From assembly GCF_017901135.1 (NCBI RefSeq), contig NZ_CP072801.1, positions 4,182,501-4,246,500 on the forward strand: DNA of 64,000 nucleotides, written 5' to 3'. The position numbers and the translations under genes are program-made. The DNA comes from Thiothrix litoralis. GTDB lineage: Bacteria; Pseudomonadota; Gammaproteobacteria; Thiotrichales; Thiotrichaceae. Below are positions 52,557-61,090 of the stretch, piece by piece (the first letter of the stretch is position 1; each line of letters opens with the position of its first letter). Below the pieces are notes generated by a model. It did no database searches. It had not been told where the DNA came from and was given only the letters and a program-made list of their open reading frames with translations.

Positions 52557-53569
52557 CATCGCTCGAACGCCAGTTGCAGATCAACCTTGCGATGACGCTG
52601 ATTGCAGTGATGGCATTGATTTGGGTGGTGGGCAGCCAGTTCCCGCGTTTTGCGCCGCACGCTTACACCGTAGCGGAAAGTACGGGGATGCCAGTTTCTG
52701 AACGTCCGCAACGTTTCAAATGGGTTTTCCCTATCTTGGCAGCGGGGGGGATTGCTTTGATTTTGGGGATTCAGGGTGTAGTTATCCGCCGTACCTTCCG
52801 CCGTCTCGACCGGATACGCGCCGAAGTCCGTGAGCTGGAAGCGGGTAAGCTTTCGATGCTGAGCGAAGATGTACCTGCCGAAATCTACCCCATTATCCAC
52901 GAATTCAACCACATCCTTAGCCTGATGCAGGAACGCCTGGAACGTTCGCGCAATTCCCTCGGCAACCTTGCCCACGCGCTGAAAGCACCACTCAACCTGC
53001 TGGTGCAATACCTCGATCAAGAACCGGATGCTAACCACAACCAGCAGGCGCAATTACAGGCCGAACGCATCCGCCAACTCACTGAACGCGAACTCAAACG
53101 CGCCCGCATGGCGGGGCTGGGCAACACCACGCAACGCTTTGACCCGCGTGCGGAACTGCCCACCTTGGTCGACGTGCTGGCACGGATTCACCACAAATCG
53201 CCGCGCAGCATTGCGCTCGACATTGCCCCTGACATCACCCGTTTCGGCGACCGCGAAGACATGCTGGAACTGGTCGGCAACCTGCTCGACAACGCCTGCA
53301 AATGGGCGACGCAACACGTGCGCTGCCAGCTTGCCTGCGTTGACGCACACATCCTGATCACGGTGGAAGACGACGGTGCAGGCCGCAGCGCCGCCGAATT
53401 GCAGCAAATGGCGGCACGCGGCGTGCGCCTCGATGAATCGGTGGAAGGTCACGGATTAGGGCTTTCGATCTGCAAGGATATTGTGAAATTGTACGGCGGG
53501 GAACTAGCGTTTGGGCGTTCGGCAGCGCTGGGAGGCTTGCAGGTGACGGTGGCGTTGCCACAGCGCTAG
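52553..53569 (+). CDS. Sensor histidine kinase (PhoQ-like)
   Basis: A 338-residue kinase with two helices (about residues 12-30 and 60-80) and a very short periplasmic loop. HisKA H-box is LGNLAHALKAPLNLL, followed by NLLDNACKWA and GHGLGLSICKDIVKLYGG. The ATG overlapping the regulator stop is chosen because longer frames start inside that gene. Signal unknown. Confidence 0.92.
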   Translation: MTSLERQLQINLAMTLIAVMALIWVVGSQFPRFAPHAYTVAESTGMPVSERPQRFKWVFPILAAGGIALILGIQGVVIRRTFRRLDRIRAEVRELEAGKLSMLSEDVPAEIYPIIHEFNHILSLMQERLERSRNSLGNLAHALKAPLNLLVQYLDQEPDANHNQQAQLQAERIRQLTERELKRARMAGLGNTTQRFDPRAELPTLVDVLARIHHKSPRSIALDIAPDITRFGDREDMLELVGNLLDNACKWATQHVRCQLACVDAHILITVEDDGAGRSAAELQQMAARGVRLDESVEGHGLGLSICKDIVKLYGGELAFGRSAALGGLQVTVALPQR

Positions 53570-53581
53570 TTGTTCCCGTAG

Positions 53582-53600
53582 GGGCGTATGGCATACGCCC
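53582..53600. repeat. Short palindromic repeat-like element (GGGCGTATG...)
   Basis: GTAGGGGCGTATG followed by GCATACGCCC folds into a near-perfect hairpin between the convergent kinase and ATPase genes. Its form matches the common GTAGGGGCG...CGCCC repeat of many bacteria. A matching half (CATACGCCCGC) sits at 25572-25582. Could be a REP-like element or a terminator. Confidence 0.4.
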
Positions 53601-53607
53601 GCTTCAC

Positions 53608-55398
53608 TCAATCGAGTAACCGCCAAACCACTCGCTCAAACCCCAGTGCCACCACAGCCAAACAATACAAGCGTTCCGGCTGCTGGTATTTACTTTCCAG
53701 CACCGGGCGATACTGCCGCAATTGCACCAGTGCGTCCTGCAAGGCTTTTTGCACGGGGGGCATGGCTTCCAGTTCTGCCACGCTTTTCTCCCGCAATTGC
53801 TCACCCGTCAGTTTCAAATCATCCAGCTTGAGGTATTTGAATTCAAAGATGAAATCTTTCAGGGGGGCGTAGTGGCGCATACTGGGGCGGATAATCATCA
53901 CCAGATCAGAATAACGCCGTTGCAGCGCTGTTTCCGAGTCCATGATGTACCAGGTGTCATTGAACAGCAGGGTCAGGAATGCGGTTTTTACCGTGAGTTC
54001 ATTGCTCCAGCAGTAATCACGGTTGCTGAATACTGCAAAATACTTGTGCTCCATGAAATCCGCCAGCGGCTGTAAGTCGGCGGTTTGGTAAAATTGTTCG
54101 GCTAAATGACTTGCCCATTGTTCATCCTGAGTACGAGGCAGGGCATGTTGTTTGAGACGTTCCACATACAAACTATGAATCACGAGGTTAGGGATACCCA
54201 AAATCAACTTGCCTAAGCCATTCCGCCCAATAATGGTCAGTACCCCAAAGTAATACAACAATGACAGCATGTAATGGCTATCCTGTTGTACCTCCCGTAA
54301 ATTCTCTACCCCAAACTGGTTTTCCAACTCCTGCAACATCGCAGGGTTCTGCTCATCCAGTATGTGATCAATCACGGTGCTACCTTGCGGCAATGCTGCA
54401 ATATAACGAATTCGCCCCGCATCCATGGCTAGATTGCCATCGAGCATTTTTTCAGGTGCTTGGCATTTTTTCTGGTAATGGCGCAGAAAATAAAAACACA
54501 ACGTCGGGTTATACACCGTTGTTTGCGTCATATCCGCACAGAAGCGGTAGCCGTTATAGAACTGTTGCAGCGTTTCCATCACTGTGGCGGTTTGCGTAGG
54601 CGGTAACGCGCAGCTTTGCGCCGTTTGCTGTACCAATGTGCTCAGTTCGTTTTCAGTTAAACCACAAAGGCTATTGAAGTCTTCATCCAGATAAATGCTG
54701 GTAGCGACGTTATAGCCACTGGTCATGTCACTCAACACAATCGGCGATACACCCGTGATGAACACACGGGCAATTTTTCCCTCAGATGCACTCGCTTTGA
54801 TGATTTTGAACAGCGTTTTCAGGATGCCTTCACCCTGTAATAACTCACGGTAACGTGCGGCATCCGTGGTGTCTTGTATCAGCACGTCATTGGCAAAATT
54901 GTCGTATTCGTCAATCAGCAAATAAACCGTATAGCCGCTGCTTTTGGCAACATTGACCACCGACTGGAATGAGCCAAGCGCATCGTCATCGTAAATATCC
55001 ACACTGAAGGTTAGTTGCGCCTGATATTGCCGCACGAAATCTTTGATAGCTTGATTAATATGCTGAAACAGGCTGCTTCTGATGTGTTCAAGATCACCTT
55101 GTGCGGATACCTTGGAAAAATCCCAGCGCAGGATCAGGTACTGGTTATGTTCTGGTGTTGGCTGTTGCCCAATCGCCAAATTGCCGAACAGGGTATCGAA
55201 TTCACCCGTTGTTTTCACATCGTAATAATTCGCCAGCATGGATAGCAGCAGCGATTTACCAAACCGGCGCGGGCGCAGAAAGATCAATTGCCTGCCCGCC
55301 TCTTCCAGTACCGGGATGAAGGCAGTGCGGTCAACATACAGGTAATCATCCGTGCGGATGCGGTGGAAATCGCTGATGCCGTAGGGAAATTTGATCAT
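53608..55398 (-). CDS. AAA-ATPase-like / PD-(D/E)XK nuclease-like protein
   Basis: A 596-residue protein of the AAA-ATPase_like + PDDEXK_9 family. The N-terminal part starts FPYGISDFHRIRTDDYLYVDRTAFI; Walker A-like LRPRRFGKSLLLSML and Walker B-like VYLLIDEYDNFAND follow. The C-terminal end has a PD-(D/E)XK core, with Glu in DFIFEFKYLKL. Numerous copies occur in sulfur bacteria and other phyla; function unknown, possibly linked to mobile or defence DNA. Convergent with the kinase. Confidence 0.87.
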   Translation of the reverse strand: MIKFPYGISDFHRIRTDDYLYVDRTAFIPVLEEAGRQLIFLRPRRFGKSLLLSMLANYYDVKTTGEFDTLFGNLAIGQQPTPEHNQYLILRWDFSKVSAQGDLEHIRSSLFQHINQAIKDFVRQYQAQLTFSVDIYDDDALGSFQSVVNVAKSSGYTVYLLIDEYDNFANDVLIQDTTDAARYRELLQGEGILKTLFKIIKASASEGKIARVFITGVSPIVLSDMTSGYNVATSIYLDEDFNSLCGLTENELSTLVQQTAQSCALPPTQTATVMETLQQFYNGYRFCADMTQTTVYNPTLCFYFLRHYQKKCQAPEKMLDGNLAMDAGRIRYIAALPQGSTVIDHILDEQNPAMLQELENQFGVENLREVQQDSHYMLSLLYYFGVLTIIGRNGLGKLILGIPNLVIHSLYVERLKQHALPRTQDEQWASHLAEQFYQTADLQPLADFMEHKYFAVFSNRDYCWSNELTVKTAFLTLLFNDTWYIMDSETALQRRYSDLVMIIRPSMRHYAPLKDFIFEFKYLKLDDLKLTGEQLREKSVAELEAMPPVQKALQDALVQLRQYRPVLESKYQQPERLYCLAVVALGFERVVWRLLD

Positions 55399-55614
55399 GT
55401 GCGTGCCATGCTGCTGTTCGGGGGACTGATGCGCTTACTTTAGCACAGAAGCGCACGGTGGTAATTCCGCTTTGCCATCCGGCAAATGTCGTATGGTCAT
55501 TTGCGCGGTACGCTTGCGGCATTCGTCCGATTGAGCCGCGCTTCCACAAACAGCATGATGCACTCCAGCCAGACGCACCGTCTGACGCTATTTCCATTTA
55601 AGGAGTATTTAACC

Positions 55615-55941
55615 ATGTTGAAACAAGCTACCCTCGCCGCCGTTGTGCTGCTGACCGCCATGACTGCTCAAAGCGCTTTCGCGGGTGCGGATTGCCCTGC
55701 TAACCCCAAAGACCAGTGGCTGTCTGAGTTGGACATGCAGAAGAAGATCGTCAATGACTACGGTTGGGTGATCTATAAGTTCAAAACCGATGACGAATGC
55801 TACGAAGTCTACGGCATGGCTCCCAAAGAAGAGGTCAAACCTGCTGATGCTGCCACCCCAGCGGTTGCCCCGGAAATGGTTAAGGTTGAAGCCTACTTCA
55901 ATACCGCTACCGGCGAAGTCGTCAAAAAAGAAATGGACTAA
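55615..55941 (+). CDS. Exported PepSY-type small protein
   Basis: A 108-residue protein with a signal peptide (residues 1 to about 23, ending SAFA) and a PepSY_2-like domain: DQWLSELDMQKKIVNDYGWVIYKFKTDDECYEVYG, then a repeat-like EAYFNTATGEVVKKEMD tail. Starts after TAAGGAG. Six bases upstream of a cytochrome b561 gene, so it may assist haem protein function in that operon. Confidence 0.85.
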   Translation: MLKQATLAAVVLLTAMTAQSAFAGADCPANPKDQWLSELDMQKKIVNDYGWVIYKFKTDDECYEVYGMAPKEEVKPADAATPAVAPEMVKVEAYFNTATGEVVKKEMD

Positions 55942-55947
55942 TCAGTC

Positions 55948-56496
55948 ATGAAAACCAGTACGCATGAAATCGTTGTTTGGGATCTGTTTGTTCGGCTGTT
56001 CCACTGGTCTGTCGCCACCTTGTTCCTGCTGGATTTCTGGGTGCTGGAAGCGGGCGACCCGCCACATAATTGGTCGGGTTACGCCATTGGCTTCCTGTTG
56101 CTGGGGCGGATAGTGTGGGGCTTTACGGGCAACTATAACGCCCGTTTCAGCAGCTTTTTTCCGACCCCGGCGCGTATCCGCAAACATCTGTTGGAGATGC
56201 GCAAGGGGACGGTTGACCCCGCCGAAGGCCATAACCCCCTAGGTGGGGCAATGGTGCTGTTCCTGATGCTGATGTTGTCGCTGATTGTGCTGACTGGCTG
56301 GCTACTGACCTGGGATATGTTCTGGGGTGAGGGCTGGTTGGAAGATCTGCATGAGCTGTTTGCAGACATCACGATGTGGGCTGTGGTGGTGCATGTTAGC
56401 GCGGTGGTTATCATGGGCAAGTTGCTGGGTATTCGCTTGATCCGCACCATGATCACCGGGAAGCGCCCTATTAGCAGTAATATATTCCAGTGGTAA
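55948..56496 (+). CDS. Cytochrome b561-type membrane protein
   Basis: A 182-residue four-helix b-type cytochrome (cytochrome_B561/Ni-hydrogenase type). WDLFVRLFHWSVATLF and LHELFADITMWAVVVHVSAVV supply the haem-ligand His pairs. It likely passes electrons between quinol and a periplasmic c-type cytochrome. Follows the PepSY gene by 6 bases. Confidence 0.9.
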   Translation: MKTSTHEIVVWDLFVRLFHWSVATLFLLDFWVLEAGDPPHNWSGYAIGFLLLGRIVWGFTGNYNARFSSFFPTPARIRKHLLEMRKGTVDPAEGHNPLGGAMVLFLMLMLSLIVLTGWLLTWDMFWGEGWLEDLHELFADITMWAVVVHVSAVVIMGKLLGIRLIRTMITGKRPISSNIFQW

Positions 56497-56558
56497 TGCT
56501 AAAACATTGTTAAAAATGACACACTAATTACGCGAGCTATTATTCCCTGCTATTTATT

Positions 56559-56611
56559 CCGGGTTGGTCGTGATGGACAAAAATCTGTTACGACCAACCC
56601 GGATTTTTTTT
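56559..56611 (+). terminator. Rho-independent terminator after cytochrome b561
   Basis: CCGGGTTGGTCGT pairs perfectly with ACGACCAACCCGG across an 18-base loop and is followed by ATTTTTTTT. It ends the PepSY-cytochrome b transcript. Confidence 0.85.
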
Positions 56612-56625
56612 GGTTTTGCTGATGA

Positions 56626-56640
56626 GACAAGTGTCGTATG
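56626..56640. promoter_or_regulatory. GACAAGTGTC-GTATG motif, copy 1
   Basis: The palindrome-like GACA-AG-TGTC followed by GTATG. Similar copies are at 57815 and 59111. It lies about 75 bases upstream of the porin promoter element. Probable binding site for a local regulator. Confidence 0.5.
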
Positions 56641-56696
56641 GTTGAAATTTTTACAAGACATACCTCCTATACCTCCTGTTACTGGTCGATTGTGCT

Positions 56697-56733
56697 TTGA
56701 CAACGCATCTTTTTGGGACTAAATTCCCAAAAA
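56697..56733 (+). promoter_or_regulatory. Promoter with embedded palindrome upstream of porin gene
   Basis: TTGACA (56697-56702), 17 bases, then TAAATT (56720-56725) forms a sigma70-like promoter. Over the -10 lies TTTTTGGGA-CTAAAT-TCCCAAAAA, a perfect 9-bp inverted repeat. The same -35, spacer length, -10 and palindrome core recur at 59151-59184. The 56734-56836 leader shows no other feature apart from the AAGGAG before the ATG. Confidence 0.65.
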
Positions 56734-56836
56734 GTTGATGAGGCGCACAAACTTATCCTGGTGTTGCGACCACCGGGGTTTTTAACTGGAAGCCCGTTAT
56801 TGTCGGGTGAGCATTTTGGTAATAAGGAGATAATTA

Positions 56837-57814
56837 ATGATCATTAATAAAAGCATTTCCCTAACGTGTTTATTAGCGGGTGTCACCCTGTCTGGCTCTG
56901 TATGGGCGCTAGAAGTGGGTGATCCGGCGGAAGTGTCCGGTGTGGTTGAGTTGGAATATGGCGTTTCACGTGGGGATTCTGGTCGAAAATATGGGCCACT
57001 TGCTACCAAAATTGAAGTTGGGGTGGAGTACAAGCCGACCGATAAAGTCGATCTTCATTCGCTATTGTTGTATGAAGACCAACAACTGAGCGTGGATGAA
57101 GCTGATATTACGTGGCACGCCTTGCCAGATGAGAAGCTCGATATGACGGTGGGTAGACAATATTTACCGTTTGGTGCATTTGAAAAAGCCATGATTTCCA
57201 GCCCACTTACCAAAGACTTGGCTGAAGCAAGTCAGGATAAGGTGTTGCTGGCATCTCATAAGCAGGGCAACTTTCAAACCAAAGGTTATGTTTTTGCAGG
57301 TACGTCCCCCAATACGGGCGGGACGGGTAAGCATGACGCTGGCTATGGCCTGAGCGTTGGTTATGAGACGGATGCAGCGACACTGGGGGTGGATTATTTG
57401 TCTAATCTGGCTGAAACCAATCATTTTGAAACCAACGATGTTGCCAGCGAGATTCCAGCAATTGCGGTGCATGGTTTAACCAAAATAGGGCGCGTTACCC
57501 TGATCGGGGAACACATTGCGGCTGCCAAAGCTTTCCAGCCGGGGGATTTGGATGGGGCGGTGACGGTGGCTGCGAAACCCGCTACCTCCCAGCTTGAAGC
57601 TGATGTGGATTTGAATAACGATCGGACTGTGGCGCTTGCTTGGAGTAGTAGCAGCAACGCGGCAGAAATTGATTTGGCGAAAGAGGCATTGGGTATTACT
57701 TACAGCCAGCCGCTTTACAAAAGCCTAGCTGGTGCGGTGGAGCTAATGCGCTCCAAAAGCTATGACGGGGCGAATGATAATGCGTTAACGGCTCAACTTT
57801 CCTATGAATTTTAA
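56837..57814 (+). CDS. LbtU-type outer-membrane porin
   Basis: A 325-residue beta-barrel protein with a signal peptide ending near VWA (residue 24). Alternating beta strands and the ending LTAQLSYEF are typical of porins. The layout matches the LbtU family of siderophore-type porins. A low-complexity block at about 225-255 may be a surface loop. It lies between cytochrome genes and may be controlled by the TTGGGA palindrome. Substrate unknown. Confidence 0.82.
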   Translation: MIINKSISLTCLLAGVTLSGSVWALEVGDPAEVSGVVELEYGVSRGDSGRKYGPLATKIEVGVEYKPTDKVDLHSLLLYEDQQLSVDEADITWHALPDEKLDMTVGRQYLPFGAFEKAMISSPLTKDLAEASQDKVLLASHKQGNFQTKGYVFAGTSPNTGGTGKHDAGYGLSVGYETDAATLGVDYLSNLAETNHFETNDVASEIPAIAVHGLTKIGRVTLIGEHIAAAKAFQPGDLDGAVTVAAKPATSQLEADVDLNNDRTVALAWSSSSNAAEIDLAKEALGITYSQPLYKSLAGAVELMRSKSYDGANDNALTAQLSYEF

Positions 57815-57829
57815 GACATTTGTCTCATG
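57815..57829. promoter_or_regulatory. GACATTTGTC-TCATG motif, copy 2
   Basis: GACA-TT-TGTC followed by TCATG, starting one base after the porin stop and about 140 bases upstream of the next cytochrome b gene. Confidence 0.45.
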
Positions 57830-57954
57830 TAATCTTGTCGTTTTCCCCTTGTTTTAAGTGATTTGTTGGCTGTGTTTGGGATAGGGAAGGGCGCATGATG
57901 AGCCAGTGTGATAACGGCGTTTATCAAGGTTTTTAGTATTAAGAGGAATGACAA

Positions 57955-58560
57955 ATGAATAATGCAAATAATGGGATTGTCACGACCCGTCAATGGCAGG
58001 GTGTGACCCGTTTGTTACACGGTTTAATGGCGTTAGGCATCGTGGGGCAACTGATGTTTTCCCAGTTGATGGTCGCCCCGGATGAACTCGAAGAGGCCAC
58101 TGCACTGCAAAAATTTGCACTGGAAGGGCATGAAATTCTGGGTTTGGGGGTTGTTGGGGTAATGGTGCTGCATTGGTTGTGGCTGTTACTGCCTAAATCG
58201 GATGTGTCGTTTGCCAAGTTGTTTCCTTGGGGATCATCGGGTTTAAAGCGTGTCTTTGCCGATGTGGCGCATATTTTCAAGCGAGGTCATTTGCCAGAAG
58301 TGGGTAATGACGCCGGTCTGGCAGGGTTTATCCACGGTTTGGGGTTTTTGATCGCGACGGCGATGGCGGCTTCCGGTTTTGCCTTGTTTCTGGTGATGGA
58401 CTTTGGCGATGGTGCGGGTAGTGATTCGTTTGAGCAATTTGCTCATCTGCATGAGTTTTTTGCGACGTTCATGTGGGTCTATCTGGCAGGGCATGTGATC
58501 GCGGCTGCTTGGCATGAATACCGTGGGCAGCGTTTGATCTCTGGCATTTTCAAGCTGTAA
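57955..58560 (+). CDS. Cytochrome b561-type membrane protein (second)
   Basis: A 201-residue four-helix b-type cytochrome. GVTRLLHGLMALGIVGQLMF, FALEGHEILGLGVV and LHEFFATFMWVYLAGHVIAAAWHE hold the His residues for two haems. It follows the porin by 140 bases and is convergent with the LuxR-type gene (8-base gap). Probably quinol-linked electron transfer. Confidence 0.88.
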   Translation: MNNANNGIVTTRQWQGVTRLLHGLMALGIVGQLMFSQLMVAPDELEEATALQKFALEGHEILGLGVVGVMVLHWLWLLLPKSDVSFAKLFPWGSSGLKRVFADVAHIFKRGHLPEVGNDAGLAGFIHGLGFLIATAMAASGFALFLVMDFGDGAGSDSFEQFAHLHEFFATFMWVYLAGHVIAAAWHEYRGQRLISGIFKL

Positions 58561-58568
58561 TGGCTGAA

Positions 58569-59093
58569 TTATTGTAAGAAATCCTCGAAGAACCAGGCGG
58601 CAAATTCGTGCCGCCCATTCAAACCAGACTTGCGGTAGATAGCAGTTGCCTGCTGCCGCACAGTCTTTTCCTTGGTGTCGCGCATTCCGGCAATTTCATC
58701 AAAGCTCAGTCCTTTCAGCAAGAGTAGTGCTACTTCTTTTTCGCTGGGGGTGAAATCCCACGTTGTCAGTTGTTCCTGAATCACTTCGCCGTATTGGCGG
58801 CTGGCTTGCCCGAGTTTGTTGTTGAGTGCGTCAAGATTGGTATTCAAGGCACTTAAATCGTTGCGGGTGATTTTTAATTGTCCCCGCAGGTTGTCGACTT
58901 CCCGGCGGCGTTGCTGGATTTCTCGAATCAGAAAGCTGATGCCGAGGAGAGAAAGCACAATGATCAACCCTTCCATGAGCAGGTGTAGCCTGTTGTGGTC
59001 TTCTTCCTGATAGTCACTGGTGAAATCGAGAACGTTTAGCAATGTCAGGATAATCAGCAAAATAATGAAAAAACTGTCTCTGGTACGTGGCAT
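58569..59093 (-). CDS. Membrane-anchored LuxR-type transcriptional regulator
   Basis: A 174-residue protein: two membrane helices (about residues 8-24 and 36-57) with a short loop, a coiled coil (about 58-105, IREIQQRRREVDNLRG... NNKLGQASRQYG) and a C-terminal LuxR HTH (FTPSEKEVALLLLKGLSFDEIAGMRDTKEKTVRQQATAIYRKSG). There is no receiver or autoinducer domain, so it is a one-component, membrane-tethered regulator. It is divergent from DUF6502 and close to the GACAnnTGTC and palindromic promoter elements. Confidence 0.85.
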   Translation of the reverse strand: MPRTRDSFFIILLIILTLLNVLDFTSDYQEEDHNRLHLLMEGLIIVLSLLGISFLIREIQQRRREVDNLRGQLKITRNDLSALNTNLDALNNKLGQASRQYGEVIQEQLTTWDFTPSEKEVALLLLKGLSFDEIAGMRDTKEKTVRQQATAIYRKSGLNGRHEFAAWFFEDFLQ

Positions 59094-59110
59094 GGTGTTA
59101 TTCCTTGTGG

Positions 59111-59125
59111 GACAAATGTCTTATG
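59111..59125. promoter_or_regulatory. GACAAATGTC-TTATG motif, copy 3
   Basis: GACA-AA-TGTC followed by TTATG, 18 bases upstream of the LuxR-type gene start and upstream of the DUF6502 promoter. Third copy of the motif in 2.5 kb. Confidence 0.5.
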
Positions 59126-59150
59126 TGATTATTATATCATCAGTATCGCT

Positions 59151-59184
59151 TTGACACTGAGTGCTTTTGGGATTAAATTCCCAA
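59151..59184 (+). promoter_or_regulatory. Promoter with embedded palindrome upstream of DUF6502 gene
   Basis: TTGACA (59151-59156), 17 bases, TAAATT (59174-59179), overlapped by TTGGGA-TTAAAT-TCCCAA. It repeats the porin promoter, though the ATG at 59188 follows closely, which would make a very short leader. Confidence 0.6.
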
Positions 59185-59187
59185 GTT

Positions 59188-60036
59188 ATGAAAAACATGC
59201 TGAACCAAGCCATCCGCCGAATCCTGAAATCACTGGTGCGCATCCTGCACCGGAAGGGCGTGGCTTTTGGTGAATTCAGCCAGATTGTAAAACAAATCTA
59301 TGTTGAGGTATCGGAAGAAGTATTAGTAGTAGCAGGTGAGCGCCCCACAACCTCAAGAATTGCCATTGTCACTGGTCTCACCCGTAAGGAGGTTGCCCAG
59401 TTACGACTGGGTGAGGTCGAGAAGGGGCATTCCCCGACCGGTGGTTATAACCGGGGGGCACGGGTGATGACGGGTTGGCTGCACGATACCGAGTTTCTGG
59501 ATGCGTCGGGTAAAGCGGTGCGGCTGCCGTTACAGGGTGATACCGGCAGTTTTGCGGCGTTGGTCAGCCGTTACAGTGGGGATATGCCGTACCGGGCGAT
59601 GTTGCAGGAAATGGTACGGGTGGGCGCTGTTGAGGTGGATGAGGCATCGGCCTCTGTGCAATTACTGGGTTCTGGTTACATCCCGCATGGGGATGAGTCT
59701 GAAAAGTTTTCGATTCTGGGCACGGATGCCGCTGCCTTGATTGCCACCATTGACCATAATCTCACCACGCAAGAGCGTAGCCAATTGTATTTCCAGCGCA
59801 AGGTCAGTTACGACAATTTGCCTGAAGAAGCCTTACCCGCTTTCAAAGCGATGGTGGAGAAGGATGGCTTGGGCTTACTGATCAAGTTCAATGAATGGCT
59901 TGCCACCCAGGATAGGGACAGTAACCCGCAGGCAGGTGGAACCGGGCAGATGCGTGCCGGGGTAGGCATTTACTATTTCGAGGAGCCGGTTGCGGTGCAG
60001 CCAGAAGCGGATAAGAGGATTGAGGATGAAAATTAG
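59188..60036 (+). CDS. DUF6502-family protein
   Basis: A 282-residue cytoplasmic protein of the DUF6502 type. The N-terminal helices LNQAIRRILKSLVRILHRKGVAFGEFSQIVKQIYVEVS and TTSRIAIVTGLTRKEVAQLR look like a winged/HTH DNA-binding region. The rest is alpha/beta of unknown role. The ATG lies right after a TAAATT promoter-like element; a GTG at 59161 is an alternative start. Overlaps the DUF5666 gene start by 11 bases, so the two are coupled. Confidence 0.8.
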   Translation: MKNMLNQAIRRILKSLVRILHRKGVAFGEFSQIVKQIYVEVSEEVLVVAGERPTTSRIAIVTGLTRKEVAQLRLGEVEKGHSPTGGYNRGARVMTGWLHDTEFLDASGKAVRLPLQGDTGSFAALVSRYSGDMPYRAMLQEMVRVGAVEVDEASASVQLLGSGYIPHGDESEKFSILGTDAAALIATIDHNLTTQERSQLYFQRKVSYDNLPEEALPAFKAMVEKDGLGLLIKFNEWLATQDRDSNPQAGGTGQMRAGVGIYYFEEPVAVQPEADKRIEDEN

Positions 60037-61000
60037 GGCGATGGTTGTTTCCATGTTGCTAGCTGTGCTGCTGGTGGCGTGTGTTGGCAGTAATTCACTC
60101 CAGCTTGCCACGGGCGGGATTGGGGGAACCGGGATTGCTTCAGGGCCGATTACCGGGTTCGGTAGCATTTTCGTCAACGGTGTTGAATATGAGATCGACA
60201 CAGCCACGCTGACCCGTAATGGGCATCCTGCCACCGGGCAAAATGAATACCGTATCGGCGAATACGTGGTGGTCAAAGGCACGGTGAATGCCGATGGCCT
60301 GACAGGCACAGCGACCGAAGTGGCGTTCAGCAATGAGTTGGAAGGCACAGTGACCGCCGAAACGACTGATGGTGTTTCTATCGGCATTATGGGGCAGGTG
60401 ATCCGCACGAATGCGTTGACGGTGTTCCACGGTTTCACTCAGCTTGCTGAATTGGCTGTAGATAATGTGGTGGAAGTTTCCGGGGTACGGGATGGGCAGG
60501 ATGTATTGCTTGCTACCAGCATGACGCTGAAACAGCTCCGTTATGAGCCGGGGACGGTGACAGAACTCAAAGGCTTGGTGCGTCAACTGGATGCGGTGAA
60601 CAAGACCTTCCTGATTGGTGGCTTGTTGGTTGATTATTCGTCGGCAGTTTGGAAGGATTTTGGTGCGGCAACCTTGGCGAATGGTCAGTACGTCGAAGCT
60701 AAAACCCGGCAAGTTTTGCAAGGCAACCGGCTGTTGGCTTACGAAATTGAATTGGAAAATGAATACGACCACTACGATAACGGGGCGAAAGTTGAGCTGG
60801 AAGGGGTCGTGACCCGGTTTGTCTCCATCGCTGACTTTAGCGTAAACCGGCAGGCGGTGGTGACGACAGCAACGACTGAGTTTGAGGATGGCGCTGCCAG
60901 TGCGCTCAGGTTGAATGCCTTGGTGGAAGTCGAAGGGCAAATCAATGCGCAGGGCATATTGGTGGCGGATGAGGTATCCGTGAAGGATGCCGGTTTTTAA
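60026..61000 (+). CDS. DUF5666-domain lipoprotein
   Basis: A 324-residue lipoprotein: lipobox LLVAC at residues 13-17, a Gly-rich segment GGIGGTGIASGPITGFGSIFVNGVEY, and several DUF5666 beta repeats (about 70 residues each). Such proteins are paired with DUF6502 in many Proteobacteria. Likely a periplasmic or surface beta protein. Upstream of fccAB. Confidence 0.82.
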   Translation: MKIRAMVVSMLLAVLLVACVGSNSLQLATGGIGGTGIASGPITGFGSIFVNGVEYEIDTATLTRNGHPATGQNEYRIGEYVVVKGTVNADGLTGTATEVAFSNELEGTVTAETTDGVSIGIMGQVIRTNALTVFHGFTQLAELAVDNVVEVSGVRDGQDVLLATSMTLKQLRYEPGTVTELKGLVRQLDAVNKTFLIGGLLVDYSSAVWKDFGAATLANGQYVEAKTRQVLQGNRLLAYEIELENEYDHYDNGAKVELEGVVTRFVSIADFSVNRQAVVTTATTEFEDGAASALRLNALVEVEGQINAQGILVADEVSVKDAGF

Positions 61001-61006
61001 AAAAAA

Positions 61007-61033
61007 TGCCCCGGTGTTGCAACCACCGAGGCA
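61007..61033. terminator. Hairpin between DUF5666 and fccA genes
   Basis: TGCC-C-CGGTG pairs with CACCG-A-GGCA with one mismatch and a small loop, preceded by A8. There is no plus-strand U-tract, so it may be a weak terminator or an mRNA-end structure; the A8 makes a better U-tract on the minus strand. Confidence 0.4.
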
Positions 61034-61090
61034 TTCAACAACTTACCCATTAGGTAAGCACTTTGGTAAATGGCAACAGGAGAAAAACTC

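Noticed and set aside
56661-56678. Tandem TACCTCCTA/TACCTCCT repeat as an iteron or NarL heptamer pair
   Set aside because: Only two copies, and the sequence does not fit the NarL heptamer at its last position.
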